Source: a virus
Strand: one strand, 5' to 3'
IMG/VR virus record: IMGVR_UViG_3300042473_001540
Span: 62,001-126,000 of that record
DNA length: 64,000 nt
Each line of letters starts with the position of its first letter. Positions within the stretch are counted from its first letter, which is position 1. Below are positions 47,493 through 56,697 of this stretch, in pieces. Made by a program: the position numbers and the translations under genes. The notes beneath the pieces are model-generated. The model worked only from the letters and a program-made list of their open reading frames with translations. It made no database searches and was not told the origin of the DNA.

Positions 47493-48854
47493 ATGACCAC
47501 ATCAGCAAAAACACTACAAACACAAATTACTTCACGTTTGGCAGCAGGTGGGCTTACTCCATTAAGCTGTTGTCAGTTGCAGGGTGCACAATGTATTCTC
47601 GACACTCAAGCAGTGGTTTCTTTTTCCAATCTCGCTGCTTTGCCCACTGCGACCTTGAATCAAGGAAGGATGGTGTATCTACAAGACACTTGCCAGTATC
47701 GCGTCAGTGATGGCATTTGTTGGACAACAGACTTTCGAAGCATCGTGCAGCGTGTTGAACCCAGCGTTTTTTCTTGGGGAGCCAATGGGTTTGGTCAGTT
47801 GGGAGACAACACTGTTACTTGTCGGTCAAGTCCGGTGAGAGAAATCAGCAACAGCGGCAATTGGTGTCAAACTTCGGCTGGTGGTGGTCACACCAGTGCA
47901 ATAAAAACAGATGGCTCGCTTTGGAGTTGGGGCTATAACACGGGTGGTTCGTTAGGAGACAACACAACAACAAGTCGCTCAAGTCCCGTAAGAGAAATCA
48001 GCAGCAGCAGTAATTGGTGCCAAACTGCGGCTGGTAGTAATAGTCCCACTAGTGCAATAAAAACTGATGGCACACTTTGGGTGTGGGGACTCAATCTCTG
48101 TGGGCAGTTGGGCGATAACACAACAACAAGTCGCTCAAGTCCGGTAAGAGAAATCAGCAGCAGCAGCAATTGGTGCCAAATTGCCTTTGGTGCGAGCATA
48201 GCTAGTGCAGTTAAAACAGATGGTTCACTATGGACTTGGGGATGTGGTATTTGGGGTCAGTTAGGAGACAACTCCACCAATACGCGGTCAAGTCCAGTGA
48301 GAGAAATCACCAGTTCCACCAATTGGTGCCAAACTTCCCCTGGAAGTCAAGTATCCAGTGCAGTGAAAACAGACTCCACATTGTGGGTTTGGGGACGCAA
48401 TTTCTGCGGTACATTGGGAGACGGAACCTCAACCAATAGATCAAGTCCAGTGAGAGAAGCCCTCTCTAGTACTTCTTGGTGTCAAACTGCCTCAGGTTCC
48501 AATGCCGGCACCGCAGTAAAAACAGATGGCACACTTTGGACCTGGGGGTACGGCAGTTGTGGTGTGTTGGGAAACAACACCACCGCATGTACTGGAGTAC
48601 CAGGGCGAGAAATCACCAGCAGCAATAATTGGTGTCGAACCTCAACTTCCAGAAATCAGACAGTCAGTGCATTGAAAACCGATGGTTCACTTTGGAATTG
48701 GGGCCGGAACCAGTATGGTCAGTTGGGAGACAACACAACAACTGGTCGCTCAAGTCCAGTAAGAGAAATCAGCAGTTTTACTACTTGGTTTCAAACTTCG
48801 GCATCTGCCCATATTAGTGCCTTAAAAATCCTAACCTGCAAAGGATTCCTTTGA
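47493..48854 (+). CDS. RCC1-repeat seven-bladed propeller, type A'
   Basis: 453 residues from ATG 47493, just after the upstream TAA (a TTG at 47478 is less likely). Type A adaptor (L-A-A-L-P-T-A, Y-R-V-S-D-G-I-C-W-T-T-D-F) and seven blades, S-W-G-A-N-G-F-G-Q-L-G to N-W-G-R-N-Q-Y-G-Q-L-G. The blade positions W-G-x-x-x-x-G-x vary from blade to blade while the rest is nearly constant. Confidence 0.87.
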   Translation: MTTSAKTLQTQITSRLAAGGLTPLSCCQLQGAQCILDTQAVVSFSNLAALPTATLNQGRMVYLQDTCQYRVSDGICWTTDFRSIVQRVEPSVFSWGANGFGQLGDNTVTCRSSPVREISNSGNWCQTSAGGGHTSAIKTDGSLWSWGYNTGGSLGDNTTTSRSSPVREISSSSNWCQTAAGSNSPTSAIKTDGTLWVWGLNLCGQLGDNTTTSRSSPVREISSSSNWCQIAFGASIASAVKTDGSLWTWGCGIWGQLGDNSTNTRSSPVREITSSTNWCQTSPGSQVSSAVKTDSTLWVWGRNFCGTLGDGTSTNRSSPVREALSSTSWCQTASGSNAGTAVKTDGTLWTWGYGSCGVLGNNTTACTGVPGREITSSNNWCRTSTSRNQTVSALKTDGSLWNWGRNQYGQLGDNTTTGRSSPVREISSFTTWFQTSASAHISALKILTCKGFL

Positions 48855-50194
48855 TGTCTACCATCAATGTAGCTAATCTAGTGTTCACAATGCAGCAAAA
48901 AATATCCAGCACTACTAATGAGCAGGATTTGTTTTACTACAGCAAGGTATTGCAGCAGTTGAGAAGCGGCAAGGTGTATGTGGTGAACGCAGTGACTGAT
49001 TTACCAACAGCCGCCGCAAATGTGGGTGAATTGTATTATGTTGTGTTGAATACCTCACTGTATGTGGCCACAGTTACGGGATGGGGTGTTATAGGTACTA
49101 CTCCCCTAAACCAAATTTGGAGTTGGGGCTTTAACGGGTGTGGTCGGTTAGGAGACAACACTGTCACTAGTCGCTCAAGTCCAGTGAGAGAAATCACCAG
49201 TTCCACCACTTGGTGTCAAACTTCAGCCGCCGCTGCCAACGGTGGTAGGACTAGTGCAATAAAAACAGATAGCACACTGTGGACTTGGGGCTACAATGTC
49301 TCTGGTCAGTTGGGAGATAACACTGTTACAAGTCGCTCAAGTCCTGTAAGGGAAATCACAAGCTCAACCACTTGGTGTCAAACTTCAGCTGGTAATGCCC
49401 ACACAAGCGCATTGAAAACAGATAGCACACTTTGGAGTTGGGGAAATGCATCCTGTGGTACGCTGGGAAACAACACTGTCACTAGTCGCTCAAGCCCAGT
49501 GAGAGAAATCACCAGCTCAACTACTTGGTGTCAAACTTCGTCAGGCGGGTTTAACAGCGGCAGCCATACCAGTGCATTAAAAACAGATGGCACACTTTGG
49601 ACTTGGGGCTGGAACGGTTGGGGTCAGTTGGGAGACAACACTGTTACGGCTAAGTCAAGTCCAGTGAGAGAAAGTAGCAGTTCAACCACTTGGTGTCAAA
49701 CTTCAGCAGGCCCTACGAATACTGCTGCAATAAAAACAAATGGCACACTTTGGACTTGGGGAGAAAACGGGTCGGGCCAGCTGGGAAACAACACCATCAC
49801 TAATAGTTCAAATCCAAACATAGAAATTACCAACAGCACCAATTGGTGTCGAACTTCAGCTGGTATCCATACCGCTGCAATAAAAACAGATGGCTCCCTG
49901 TGGACTTGGGGATACAATGGCTCTGGTCAGTTGGGAGACACCACTGTTACCAATCGCTCAAGTCCTGTAAGGGAAATCACCAGTTCCACCACTTGGTGTC
50001 AAACTTCTGTCGGGTGGATACATACCAGTGCATTAAAAATATATGGCACACTTTGGACTTGGGGCGGCAATGGCTCTGGTCAGTTGGGAGACACCACTGT
50101 TACCAATCGCTCAAGTCCTGTAAGGGAAATCACCAGTTCCACCACTTGGCGTCAAACATCAGCTGGTGGTTTTCACACCAGTGCCTTGAAGTAA
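48854..50194 (+). CDS. RCC1-repeat seven-bladed propeller, type B'
   Basis: 446 residues from ATG 48854 (TGATG overlap). Type B adaptor (Q-Q-K-I-S-S, L-F-Y-Y-S-K-V-L-Q-Q-L-R-S-G-K-V-Y-V-V, D-L-P-T-A-A-A-N-V-G-E-L-Y), then seven near-identical blades. The last two blades are almost the same DNA sequence, which suggests a very recent blade copy. Confidence 0.87.
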   Translation: MSTINVANLVFTMQQKISSTTNEQDLFYYSKVLQQLRSGKVYVVNAVTDLPTAAANVGELYYVVLNTSLYVATVTGWGVIGTTPLNQIWSWGFNGCGRLGDNTVTSRSSPVREITSSTTWCQTSAAAANGGRTSAIKTDSTLWTWGYNVSGQLGDNTVTSRSSPVREITSSTTWCQTSAGNAHTSALKTDSTLWSWGNASCGTLGNNTVTSRSSPVREITSSTTWCQTSSGGFNSGSHTSALKTDGTLWTWGWNGWGQLGDNTVTAKSSPVRESSSSTTWCQTSAGPTNTAAIKTNGTLWTWGENGSGQLGNNTITNSSNPNIEITNSTNWCRTSAGIHTAAIKTDGSLWTWGYNGSGQLGDTTVTNRSSPVREITSSTTWCQTSVGWIHTSALKIYGTLWTWGGNGSGQLGDTTVTNRSSPVREITSSTTWRQTSAGGFHTSALK

Positions 50195-50207
50195 ATGGAG
50201 ACAGAAC

Positions 50208-51557
50208 ATGCCAACACCCTCTGAAATCCAAACTAGTATTGACTCATTAATAACTGCTTGCGACAGTGTTTGTTTTCCTTTGTTAGCAGCCCAAACCAGT
50301 GCTGCTGGAGTTGGCATTAGTTTTGTTGTTAACACAGTATCAGACTTACCTGACCTAGCTACAAAGTGCATAGGTTTTGGTCAAACAGTTTTTGTCAAAA
50401 GTATTTGTGTACCTGTAATATCCACTTGTACTTCATGGGTGGGATTGGATGGTAGGGTTTTACGTCGAGATTGGCCTCTTAGACAGATGTGGACTTGGGG
50501 TCGTAATATATGCGGTCCGTTAGGAGACAACACTGTTACAAGTCGCTCAAGTCCAGTGAGAGAAATCACCAGTTCTGTCACTTGGTGTCAAACTTCGGCA
50601 GGCAGCGCCTTCACTAGTGCAATAAAAACAGATAGCACACTGTGGACTTGGGGATACAATGTCCAGGGTCAGTTGGGAGTCAACACTGTTACAAGTCGCT
50701 CAAGTCCTGTAAGGGAAATCACCAGTTCAACTACTTGGTGTCAAACTTCAGCTGGTAATTCTCACAACAGTGCATTAAAAACAGATGGTACACTTTGGAC
50801 TTGGGGATATAACGGGTGTGGCAGATTGGGAGATAACACTGTTACAAGTCGCTCAAGTCCAGTGAGAGAAATCACCAGTTCAACCACTTGGTGTCAAACA
50901 TCAAGTGGTAGTTTTCACACCAGTGCATTAAAAACAGATGGTACACTTTGGAGTTGGGGAAATAACTATTGCGGTATGTTAGGAGACACCACTGTTACCA
51001 ATCGCTCAAGTCCTGTAAGGGAAATCACCAGTTCCACCACTTGGCGTCAAACATCAGCTGGTAAAGGTATTACCATCAGTGCAGTAAAGACAGATGGCAC
51101 ACTTTGGAGTTGGGGGTGTAATAGGTGTGGGCAGTTGGGAGATAACACTGTTACCAATCGCTCAAGTCCGGTGAGAGAAATAAGCAGCAGCACCACTTGG
51201 TGTCAAACTTCGGCAAGCGCCTGGACTAGTGCAATAAAAACAGATGGCACACTTTGGAGTTGGGGATTTAACCAGTGTGGGCAGTTAGGAATCAACAACA
51301 CAGGTCTACTATCAAGTCCAGGGAGAGAAATCACCAATTCCACCACTTGGTGTCAAACTTCAGCTGGTAGTAATCACAACACTGCAATAAAGACAGATGG
51401 CACACTTTGGACTTGGGGATTTAACGATTGCGGTGTGTTAGGAGATAACACTGTTACCAATCGCTCAAGTCCGGTGAGAGAAATAAGCAGCAGCACCGCG
51501 TGGTGTCAAACTTCGGCCGGTTCCATGACGGCTGCAATTCTCCAGTGCTATAACTAG
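50208..51557 (+). CDS. RCC1-repeat seven-bladed propeller, type C'
   Basis: 449 residues. Type C adaptor (I-D-S-L-I-T-A-C-D-S-V-C, D-L-P-D-L-A, W-V-G-L-D-G-R) and seven blades, T-W-G-R-N-I-C-G-P-L-G to T-W-G-F-N-D-C-G-V-L-G. Last gene of the array. Confidence 0.87.
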   Translation: MPTPSEIQTSIDSLITACDSVCFPLLAAQTSAAGVGISFVVNTVSDLPDLATKCIGFGQTVFVKSICVPVISTCTSWVGLDGRVLRRDWPLRQMWTWGRNICGPLGDNTVTSRSSPVREITSSVTWCQTSAGSAFTSAIKTDSTLWTWGYNVQGQLGVNTVTSRSSPVREITSSTTWCQTSAGNSHNSALKTDGTLWTWGYNGCGRLGDNTVTSRSSPVREITSSTTWCQTSSGSFHTSALKTDGTLWSWGNNYCGMLGDTTVTNRSSPVREITSSTTWRQTSAGKGITISAVKTDGTLWSWGCNRCGQLGDNTVTNRSSPVREISSSTTWCQTSASAWTSAIKTDGTLWSWGFNQCGQLGINNTGLLSSPGREITNSTTWCQTSAGSNHNTAIKTDGTLWTWGFNDCGVLGDNTVTNRSSPVREISSSTAWCQTSAGSMTAAILQCYN

Positions 51558-51589
51558 CACACAGTCAAATCGCCAACTAAGCTTACTGG

Positions 51590-52420
51590 ATGACCCTTAC
51601 TCTATTCACCATCACAAACATCCAGCACGAACTCACTAGTTTCTCACTTCAAAAAACCCTTGCCTCTACACCGATCACCACCACAATTGTGGTGTCAGAT
51701 CAACCATTAACTCTTGCACAACCCCATACACAATATCCAATTCCAGAAAACTTTGGCATGCTGGAATACTGTGATTTCTGCCTCAAGAGCATGCACAGCT
51801 ACATCAACACTGATTTTGTGTTGATAGCACACTATGATGGCATAGCCACAAACCCCAAAGCCTGGACTGATGAATATTTTGAATATGATTACGTGGGCAG
51901 CCTCTCGCATCCTGAATTTCCGCCAATGAAAGGCAGCCTGCAAGCCAGTGGCCACTACCAAGAATTTAAAAACGCAGATTGGTTCACCTGTGGCGGAGGA
52001 TTAAGCTTGCGAAGCCGTCGCCTCCTCAAAATCCTAGCTGAAGATCCCCAGATCAAAACCCGGAACTACACCCCCAATCACAACACGCCCTTCATCAGTG
52101 AGGATGCTGTGATTACACTGCTCAACCAGAATTACCTTGAAACTGCCTACAACATTCGATTCGCTCCAGCACATATCAGCTTAAAATTCTGTGCAGAAGT
52201 GCTCACTGGTTACACCTCAGCATTGGGATTTCATGGTTGGTACAACGCACCTTTGTATCTCAGCGAACAAGAATGCCTCTTCTACTTTGAACATTTGGAA
52301 AAAATTGACTACAACAAAAACACCATGCAAGGGCAATTATTGAAATTTCACACCATGATGAAGGGATATTTACATTTACGTGATTATTTGATTTCTCAGG
52401 ACAAATGGCTATTATACTAA
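51590..52420 (+). CDS. DUF5672-type glycosyltransferase-like protein
   Basis: 276 residues. Central V-L-I-A-H-Y-D-G-I (~77-85), Y-D-Y-V-G-S, C-G-G-G-L-S-L-R-S-R-R-L-L (~126-138), S-E-D-A-V-I, I-R-F-A-P and G-F-H-G-W are the ordered motifs of DUF5672, a GT-A-like family found in polysaccharide clusters. First gene of the second large sugar cluster, 32 nt after the RCC1 array, and probably co-transcribed with it. Confidence 0.82.
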   Translation: MTLTLFTITNIQHELTSFSLQKTLASTPITTTIVVSDQPLTLAQPHTQYPIPENFGMLEYCDFCLKSMHSYINTDFVLIAHYDGIATNPKAWTDEYFEYDYVGSLSHPEFPPMKGSLQASGHYQEFKNADWFTCGGGLSLRSRRLLKILAEDPQIKTRNYTPNHNTPFISEDAVITLLNQNYLETAYNIRFAPAHISLKFCAEVLTGYTSALGFHGWYNAPLYLSEQECLFYFEHLEKIDYNKNTMQGQLLKFHTMMKGYLHLRDYLISQDKWLLY

Positions 52421-52423
52421 GTT

Positions 52424-54028
52424 ATGAACATATTGGGAATGAATTTTTCTCACGACGGTGCTGTGGCAGTTGTGAAAAATGGCAGATTAACAGCAGCTTT
52501 GGGAACAGAACGTGTTACTAGAGAAAAAAAGGCTTTTGGTGTAACCAACAAAACAATTGAGGCTATACTTCAGGAAGCTTCACTTAAACCTGAGGACATC
52601 AGTTGCATAGCATTGGCTGACTACAAGGCCAACCACAGCAACGGTGTCTTGGCACTATATGACAGTGATGGCAACACTGTGGAGAGAACTGCCTACTCAC
52701 TCTACAACAACGACGTGCGAACGCTTACAGGTGTTTTCCTCGGCAGCCACAAAATACCAGTGTATGTGCTGCCACATCATTTGGCGCATGCCAGCAGTGC
52801 CTACTACACTAGCAATTTTGATAAGGCCATTTGTTTCAGCTTAGACAGCAGTTTTGGCGAACTTGGCGACAACAACATGGTGTTTTTTGGTGAAGGCACT
52901 AAGCTTCAAGCTCAAATGTGCCCAACACTCATCTCAGGTATTGGGTATGCCATCTTCACCGAGCTGTTGGGTTTCTCCCCAGCCTACAGCAAGGCAGGCA
53001 CCACCATGGGACTCAGCAGTTATGGTAAATCACTCACTGGCCCTATTTTTGATGAGATTTTGAAAAAACAATGGTTCAGTGTTCAAGAACACGCTGAGTT
53101 GGAATACAGGAAGTTCTGGAGCAATGTGTGGGAAAAACTCATTGCCAAGCACCCACATGAGCTCACACACAAGGAAAGCAGTGATTTGGCTGCTACTATT
53201 CAAGAGCTACTGGAGAAGAGTGTTCTGGAAACACTAGCTACACTGCACCAAATTTATCCGCAACGACAGTTATGCCTCAGTGGTGGCAGCATGCTGAACT
53301 GCATCTTGAACAGCCGGATAGCTGAAAGCAAGCTTTGGGAGGGCATTCATCACTTTCCTGCATGTGGCGATGACGGCAATGCGGTGGGCGCCGCTCTTTG
53401 GGTAGCGCACCATTTGTTTGACTTACCAAGGCAAAATTATCAACCGCAGAATTTATGTTATTTGGGACCTTCTCAAAACACTACCTCCATTGTGGACTAC
53501 ACTAGAGTTTGTGAGCTACTGGCTCAAGGAGCTATAGTGGCCTGGCACTGGGGCAGAAGCGAATATGGGCCTCGAGCACTGGGCCACAGAAGTCTTTTGG
53601 CTGATGCACAAAGCTATCACATGCGTGAGAAAATAAATTTCGCAGTGAAAAACAGAGAATGGTTTCGACCTATTGCGCCTGTGGTGTTGCAGGAACACGC
53701 CCACGATTGGTTCTCCTTGCCAATACCCTCGAGCCCCTACATGCTTTACACTGCACAAGTGCTGAAGCCGCAACTGATTCCAGCAGTGTGTCATGTGGAC
53801 AACAGTGCACGCCCGCAAACTGTTACAGCTGAACAAAATCCCCAGTTGCACCAACTGCTCACTTGTTACCATCAATTGACAGGCGTTCCTGTGCTGTGCA
53901 ACACCAGCTTGAATGGCGCTGGAGAGCCCATTATGGAAACTCCTGAACAGAGTTTGAGATTTTTTGAAACCAATGACAGCGTTGCCGCACTGATGTTGAA
54001 TGGACAGCTTTTGGAGAAATCACAATGA
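52424..54028 (+). CDS. O-carbamoyltransferase (NodU/TobZ-type)
   Basis: 534 residues. N-terminal Kae1-like ATPase domain: G-M-N-F-S-H-D-G-A-V (5-14), E-R-V-T-R-E-K, H-H-L-A-H-A (118-123, metal and adenylate site), S-L-D-S-S-F-G-E, A-Y-S-K-A-G-T-T-M-G-L, L-S-G-G-S-M-L-N-C. C-terminal YrdC-like half with G-R-S-E-Y-G-P-R-A-L-G-H-R-S. The family moves a carbamoyl group from carbamoyl phosphate to a sugar hydroxyl by way of carbamoyl-AMP (as in Nod factors, tobramycin). Suggests a carbamoylated glycan. Overlaps the next gene by ATGA. Confidence 0.92.
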   Translation: MNILGMNFSHDGAVAVVKNGRLTAALGTERVTREKKAFGVTNKTIEAILQEASLKPEDISCIALADYKANHSNGVLALYDSDGNTVERTAYSLYNNDVRTLTGVFLGSHKIPVYVLPHHLAHASSAYYTSNFDKAICFSLDSSFGELGDNNMVFFGEGTKLQAQMCPTLISGIGYAIFTELLGFSPAYSKAGTTMGLSSYGKSLTGPIFDEILKKQWFSVQEHAELEYRKFWSNVWEKLIAKHPHELTHKESSDLAATIQELLEKSVLETLATLHQIYPQRQLCLSGGSMLNCILNSRIAESKLWEGIHHFPACGDDGNAVGAALWVAHHLFDLPRQNYQPQNLCYLGPSQNTTSIVDYTRVCELLAQGAIVAWHWGRSEYGPRALGHRSLLADAQSYHMREKINFAVKNREWFRPIAPVVLQEHAHDWFSLPIPSSPYMLYTAQVLKPQLIPAVCHVDNSARPQTVTAEQNPQLHQLLTCYHQLTGVPVLCNTSLNGAGEPIMETPEQSLRFFETNDSVAALMLNGQLLEKSQ

Positions 54029-54567
54029 AAATCTATATTGGCGCAGGTGAAGACAGGATTGATGGATATGTGCACTGTGACTACGATCCCAACTGCAATC
54101 CTGATTTTTGTTTTGACCTTGAAAAAGACATTTTCCCATTTCCCACCAACAGTGTAGATGTGTTGAGAGCCACTCATGTGTTAGAGCACTTGGGCGAGGG
54201 GTATTTTCACTGTCTGCAGGAAATTTATCGAGTGTGCAAACCTGGGGCAAGAGTACATATTCATGTACCTCATCACCGCAGTGATGACTTCTTCAGCGAC
54301 CCCACGCACAAACGCCCAGTCACTGTAGATGGCTTGCGCTTGTTTGGCTGCAAATACAACCAATTGGCACGCAAGCAAGGTGCACATGCCAGTAGGCTTG
54401 CCGAACGCTACAATGTGGATTTTGAGGTGGTGGACTACAGCTTGCGACCCATGGAAAAATACAAAGATCAATTTGTGGGGCAACCTAAAGAACAGGTAGA
54501 GCAGTATCTTGAACAGCACTGTAACATAATCGACGAAGTCTACATTCAGTTAGTGGTAGTAAAGTAA
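54025..54567 (+). CDS. SAM-dependent methyltransferase-like protein
   Basis: 180 residues. I-G-A-G-E-D-R-I-D-G-Y (~4-14), V-D-V-L-R-A-T-H-V-L-E-H-L (motif IV region, ~48-60), L-Q-E-I-Y-R-V-C-K-P-G-A-R (motif V-VI) fit a class I Methyltransf_11-type domain, though the glycine loop is short (G-A-G at the very start). Probably methylates the same glycan. ATGA overlap with the carbamoyltransferase gene. Confidence 0.78.
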   Translation: MKIYIGAGEDRIDGYVHCDYDPNCNPDFCFDLEKDIFPFPTNSVDVLRATHVLEHLGEGYFHCLQEIYRVCKPGARVHIHVPHHRSDDFFSDPTHKRPVTVDGLRLFGCKYNQLARKQGAHASRLAERYNVDFEVVDYSLRPMEKYKDQFVGQPKEQVEQYLEQHCNIIDEVYIQLVVVK

Positions 54568-54570
54568 CCC

Positions 54571-55926
54571 ATGAGCTCAACATTTGAGCATGTGAAAACC
54601 ACAGCACTGGAGTTGGCCAAACAGGAAAATCATCCACTGGCATTTCAACTCTTGGACCATTATTGGCCCAGAGCGCAAACACTGCTAGAGCTGGAAACTT
54701 TGGGCACAGTGAGCCTAAAGATTGGTCATACAGACTTGGCTGTCAAGTGTGCTGAAACTGTTGCAGGTATGTGCACTACACCTGAAGAATCTTATGTAGC
54801 AAGAGTGAACTTAGGCAAAGCCTATTATCGTGCAAATCAGCCAGAAAAAGCATTATTTTACAATAAGATAAATTTGGAAATGCGCCCAAATGACTTTGAC
54901 GCTATAGTGAGTTATGCTGCCAGTTTGAAGTTAAATGGTGAGCGTGGCGAGAGCGAAAGAGTAATAAATGATTTGAAGTGTCAGCCTTGGGTCACAGCTG
55001 ACCAGTGCGAGAATCTGCGCATAACTGACACTCATCCACTGCTCCGAGCTGGACAAACTGCTGAAGGAATTCGGTGGTTCCTACACACGGACAGAGATCG
55101 CACAACTGTTTTTGACATCAAAGGAATGAGAATTTGGAATGGAGTGAAGGTGCCAGGCCAAACTCTCTATGTGAATGCCTGCGGAGGAGCTGGTGACGAG
55201 CTCATCAACATCAGGTTCTTCAACCATCTCAAAAACTTGGGTATGCAACCAAAACTTTTCAGCATATTAGACCGCCCTGGATTAGCCCAAGTGTTCCGCC
55301 GACATGGATTTGAAGTGTTGGTGAATGAGGAGGAGATTGATGTTCATCAGCCCTGGACTTATCTCATGAACTTGCCTATTGATTTGGGTGTTGGCGAACA
55401 AGACCTTTGGAAAGGGCCTTATCTCACAGCGTCTGGCCAACCTCATACCAAACTGCCTGCGTCAAAAAAACTACGTGTTGGGGTAAAATGTCAAGGCAAC
55501 CCTTATTTTGAGCAGGACATTTATCGCTGTATTCCTTTGGAGCAGATGCTGAGTGTGATACCCTCGGATGTTGAAATCTACAATTTTGATCTACAGCACA
55601 CGCACGAGAGATGCCATAATCTTCGAGCCAGGATCAACTCCTGGGACGACACACTGGACTATCTCAGTCAAATGGATATTGTGCTCAGCAGTTGTACTAG
55701 TATAATACATGCAGCCGCCAGTATGGGAGTGCCTGGGATTGTGTGTGTGCCTATTTTGGAATATTATGTTTGGACCAGCACACATACTGACGAGAGCACG
55801 CCATGGTATTCAAAAAGCTTACGTGTACTGAAGCAACAGACTCCAGGGTGTTGGTCTACACCATTGCAGAGAGCAGGTGAAATTATTAAAACAACTCTAC
55901 GAGAAAAACAACAAAATGACAACTGA
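54571..55926 (+). CDS. TPR - GT-B (GT9-like) fusion
   Basis: 451 residues. Residues ~1-150 are TPR-like helix pairs (L-G-K-A-Y-Y-R-A-N-Q-P-E-K-A-L). From ~195 a GT-B-like domain: V-N-A-C-G-G-A-G-D-E-L-I-N-I-R-F glycine loop, V-G-V-K-C-Q-G-N, S-S-C-T-S-I-I-H-A-A-A-S-M-G-V-P (the conserved nucleotide-sugar-binding segment). Typical of TPR-linked O-glycosyltransferases in sugar islands; substrate unknown. Confidence 0.78.
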   Translation: MSSTFEHVKTTALELAKQENHPLAFQLLDHYWPRAQTLLELETLGTVSLKIGHTDLAVKCAETVAGMCTTPEESYVARVNLGKAYYRANQPEKALFYNKINLEMRPNDFDAIVSYAASLKLNGERGESERVINDLKCQPWVTADQCENLRITDTHPLLRAGQTAEGIRWFLHTDRDRTTVFDIKGMRIWNGVKVPGQTLYVNACGGAGDELINIRFFNHLKNLGMQPKLFSILDRPGLAQVFRRHGFEVLVNEEEIDVHQPWTYLMNLPIDLGVGEQDLWKGPYLTASGQPHTKLPASKKLRVGVKCQGNPYFEQDIYRCIPLEQMLSVIPSDVEIYNFDLQHTHERCHNLRARINSWDDTLDYLSQMDIVLSSCTSIIHAAASMGVPGIVCVPILEYYVWTSTHTDESTPWYSKSLRVLKQQTPGCWSTPLQRAGEIIKTTLREKQQNDN

Positions 55927-56695
55927 AAAACACTATCACATGATAAGCGGGCTACCACGGAGCGGAAGCACCTTGCTAAGCAGCATTTTGCGGCAGAATC
56001 CAGTGATGCATGCCAGCATTACTGATCCACTGGCCACTATGGTTCGAGGAGTGATTGAAACTAGTGTAGACAGTCCTGGTATGCGAACAGAAGTACCAGT
56101 GAGTCGCAGAAAAAATCTTGTGCGAGCATTGTTTGACGGCTACTACCAAGATGTAGACAAAAGTATTTGTTGGAACACCAACCGAGCCTGGACCCGACTC
56201 TTGCCACAAATCCAGGAGGTTTATCCCAGCTCACGAGTGTTGGTTTGTGTGCGTGACCTCAAATGGGTTTTGGACAGTTTTGAAACTGCACATCGACGAC
56301 ACCCTTTTGACAAAAACACCATTTTTGGTGGGATTGGCGACAGTGTGTATGATCGGATGAACTTGTTGATGGAGAAGAATGGCATAGTGGAATTTGCCTA
56401 TACTGGAGTGAAACAAGCTATTACTAGTGCAGAAAAACATATGTTGATGTTGATCGAATACGAACAGTTGTGTCGAAATCCCCAAGGCGTGCTCCAGGCA
56501 GTGTATAATTTCATCGGAGAACCCTACTACCCTCATGATTTTGACGCGGTAGAGGCCAGTTGGGACGAGTATGATGCAGAGATTGGTATGCAATTACATA
56601 AAATACACAGCAGAGTAGAATGGCGGCCTAGAGAAACTATTTTGCCTCCAGATATCTTAAGCCAATACTCCAATATGGAAGTTTGGAGATATTGA
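55916..56695 (+). CDS. PAPS-dependent sulfotransferase
   Basis: 259 residues from ATG 55916, overlapping the upstream stop by 11 nt. 5'-PSB loop G-L-P-R-S-G-S-T-L-L (12-21), R-D-L-K-W-V-L-D-S-F (3'-phosphate site, ~103-112), Y-E-Q-L-C-R-N-P near the C-terminus. Transfers sulfate from PAPS to a hydroxyl, here probably on a sugar. A possible PAPS supplier with an altered P-loop is encoded at 60214. Confidence 0.88.
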   Translation: MTTEKHYHMISGLPRSGSTLLSSILRQNPVMHASITDPLATMVRGVIETSVDSPGMRTEVPVSRRKNLVRALFDGYYQDVDKSICWNTNRAWTRLLPQIQEVYPSSRVLVCVRDLKWVLDSFETAHRRHPFDKNTIFGGIGDSVYDRMNLLMEKNGIVEFAYTGVKQAITSAEKHMLMLIEYEQLCRNPQGVLQAVYNFIGEPYYPHDFDAVEASWDEYDAEIGMQLHKIHSRVEWRPRETILPPDILSQYSNMEVWRY

Positions 56696-56697
56696 GC

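Noticed and set aside
42773-51557. Diversity-generating retroelement acting on the RCC1 blades
   Set aside because: No reverse transcriptase, template repeat or adenine-biased change is visible in the window; gene conversion explains the pattern.
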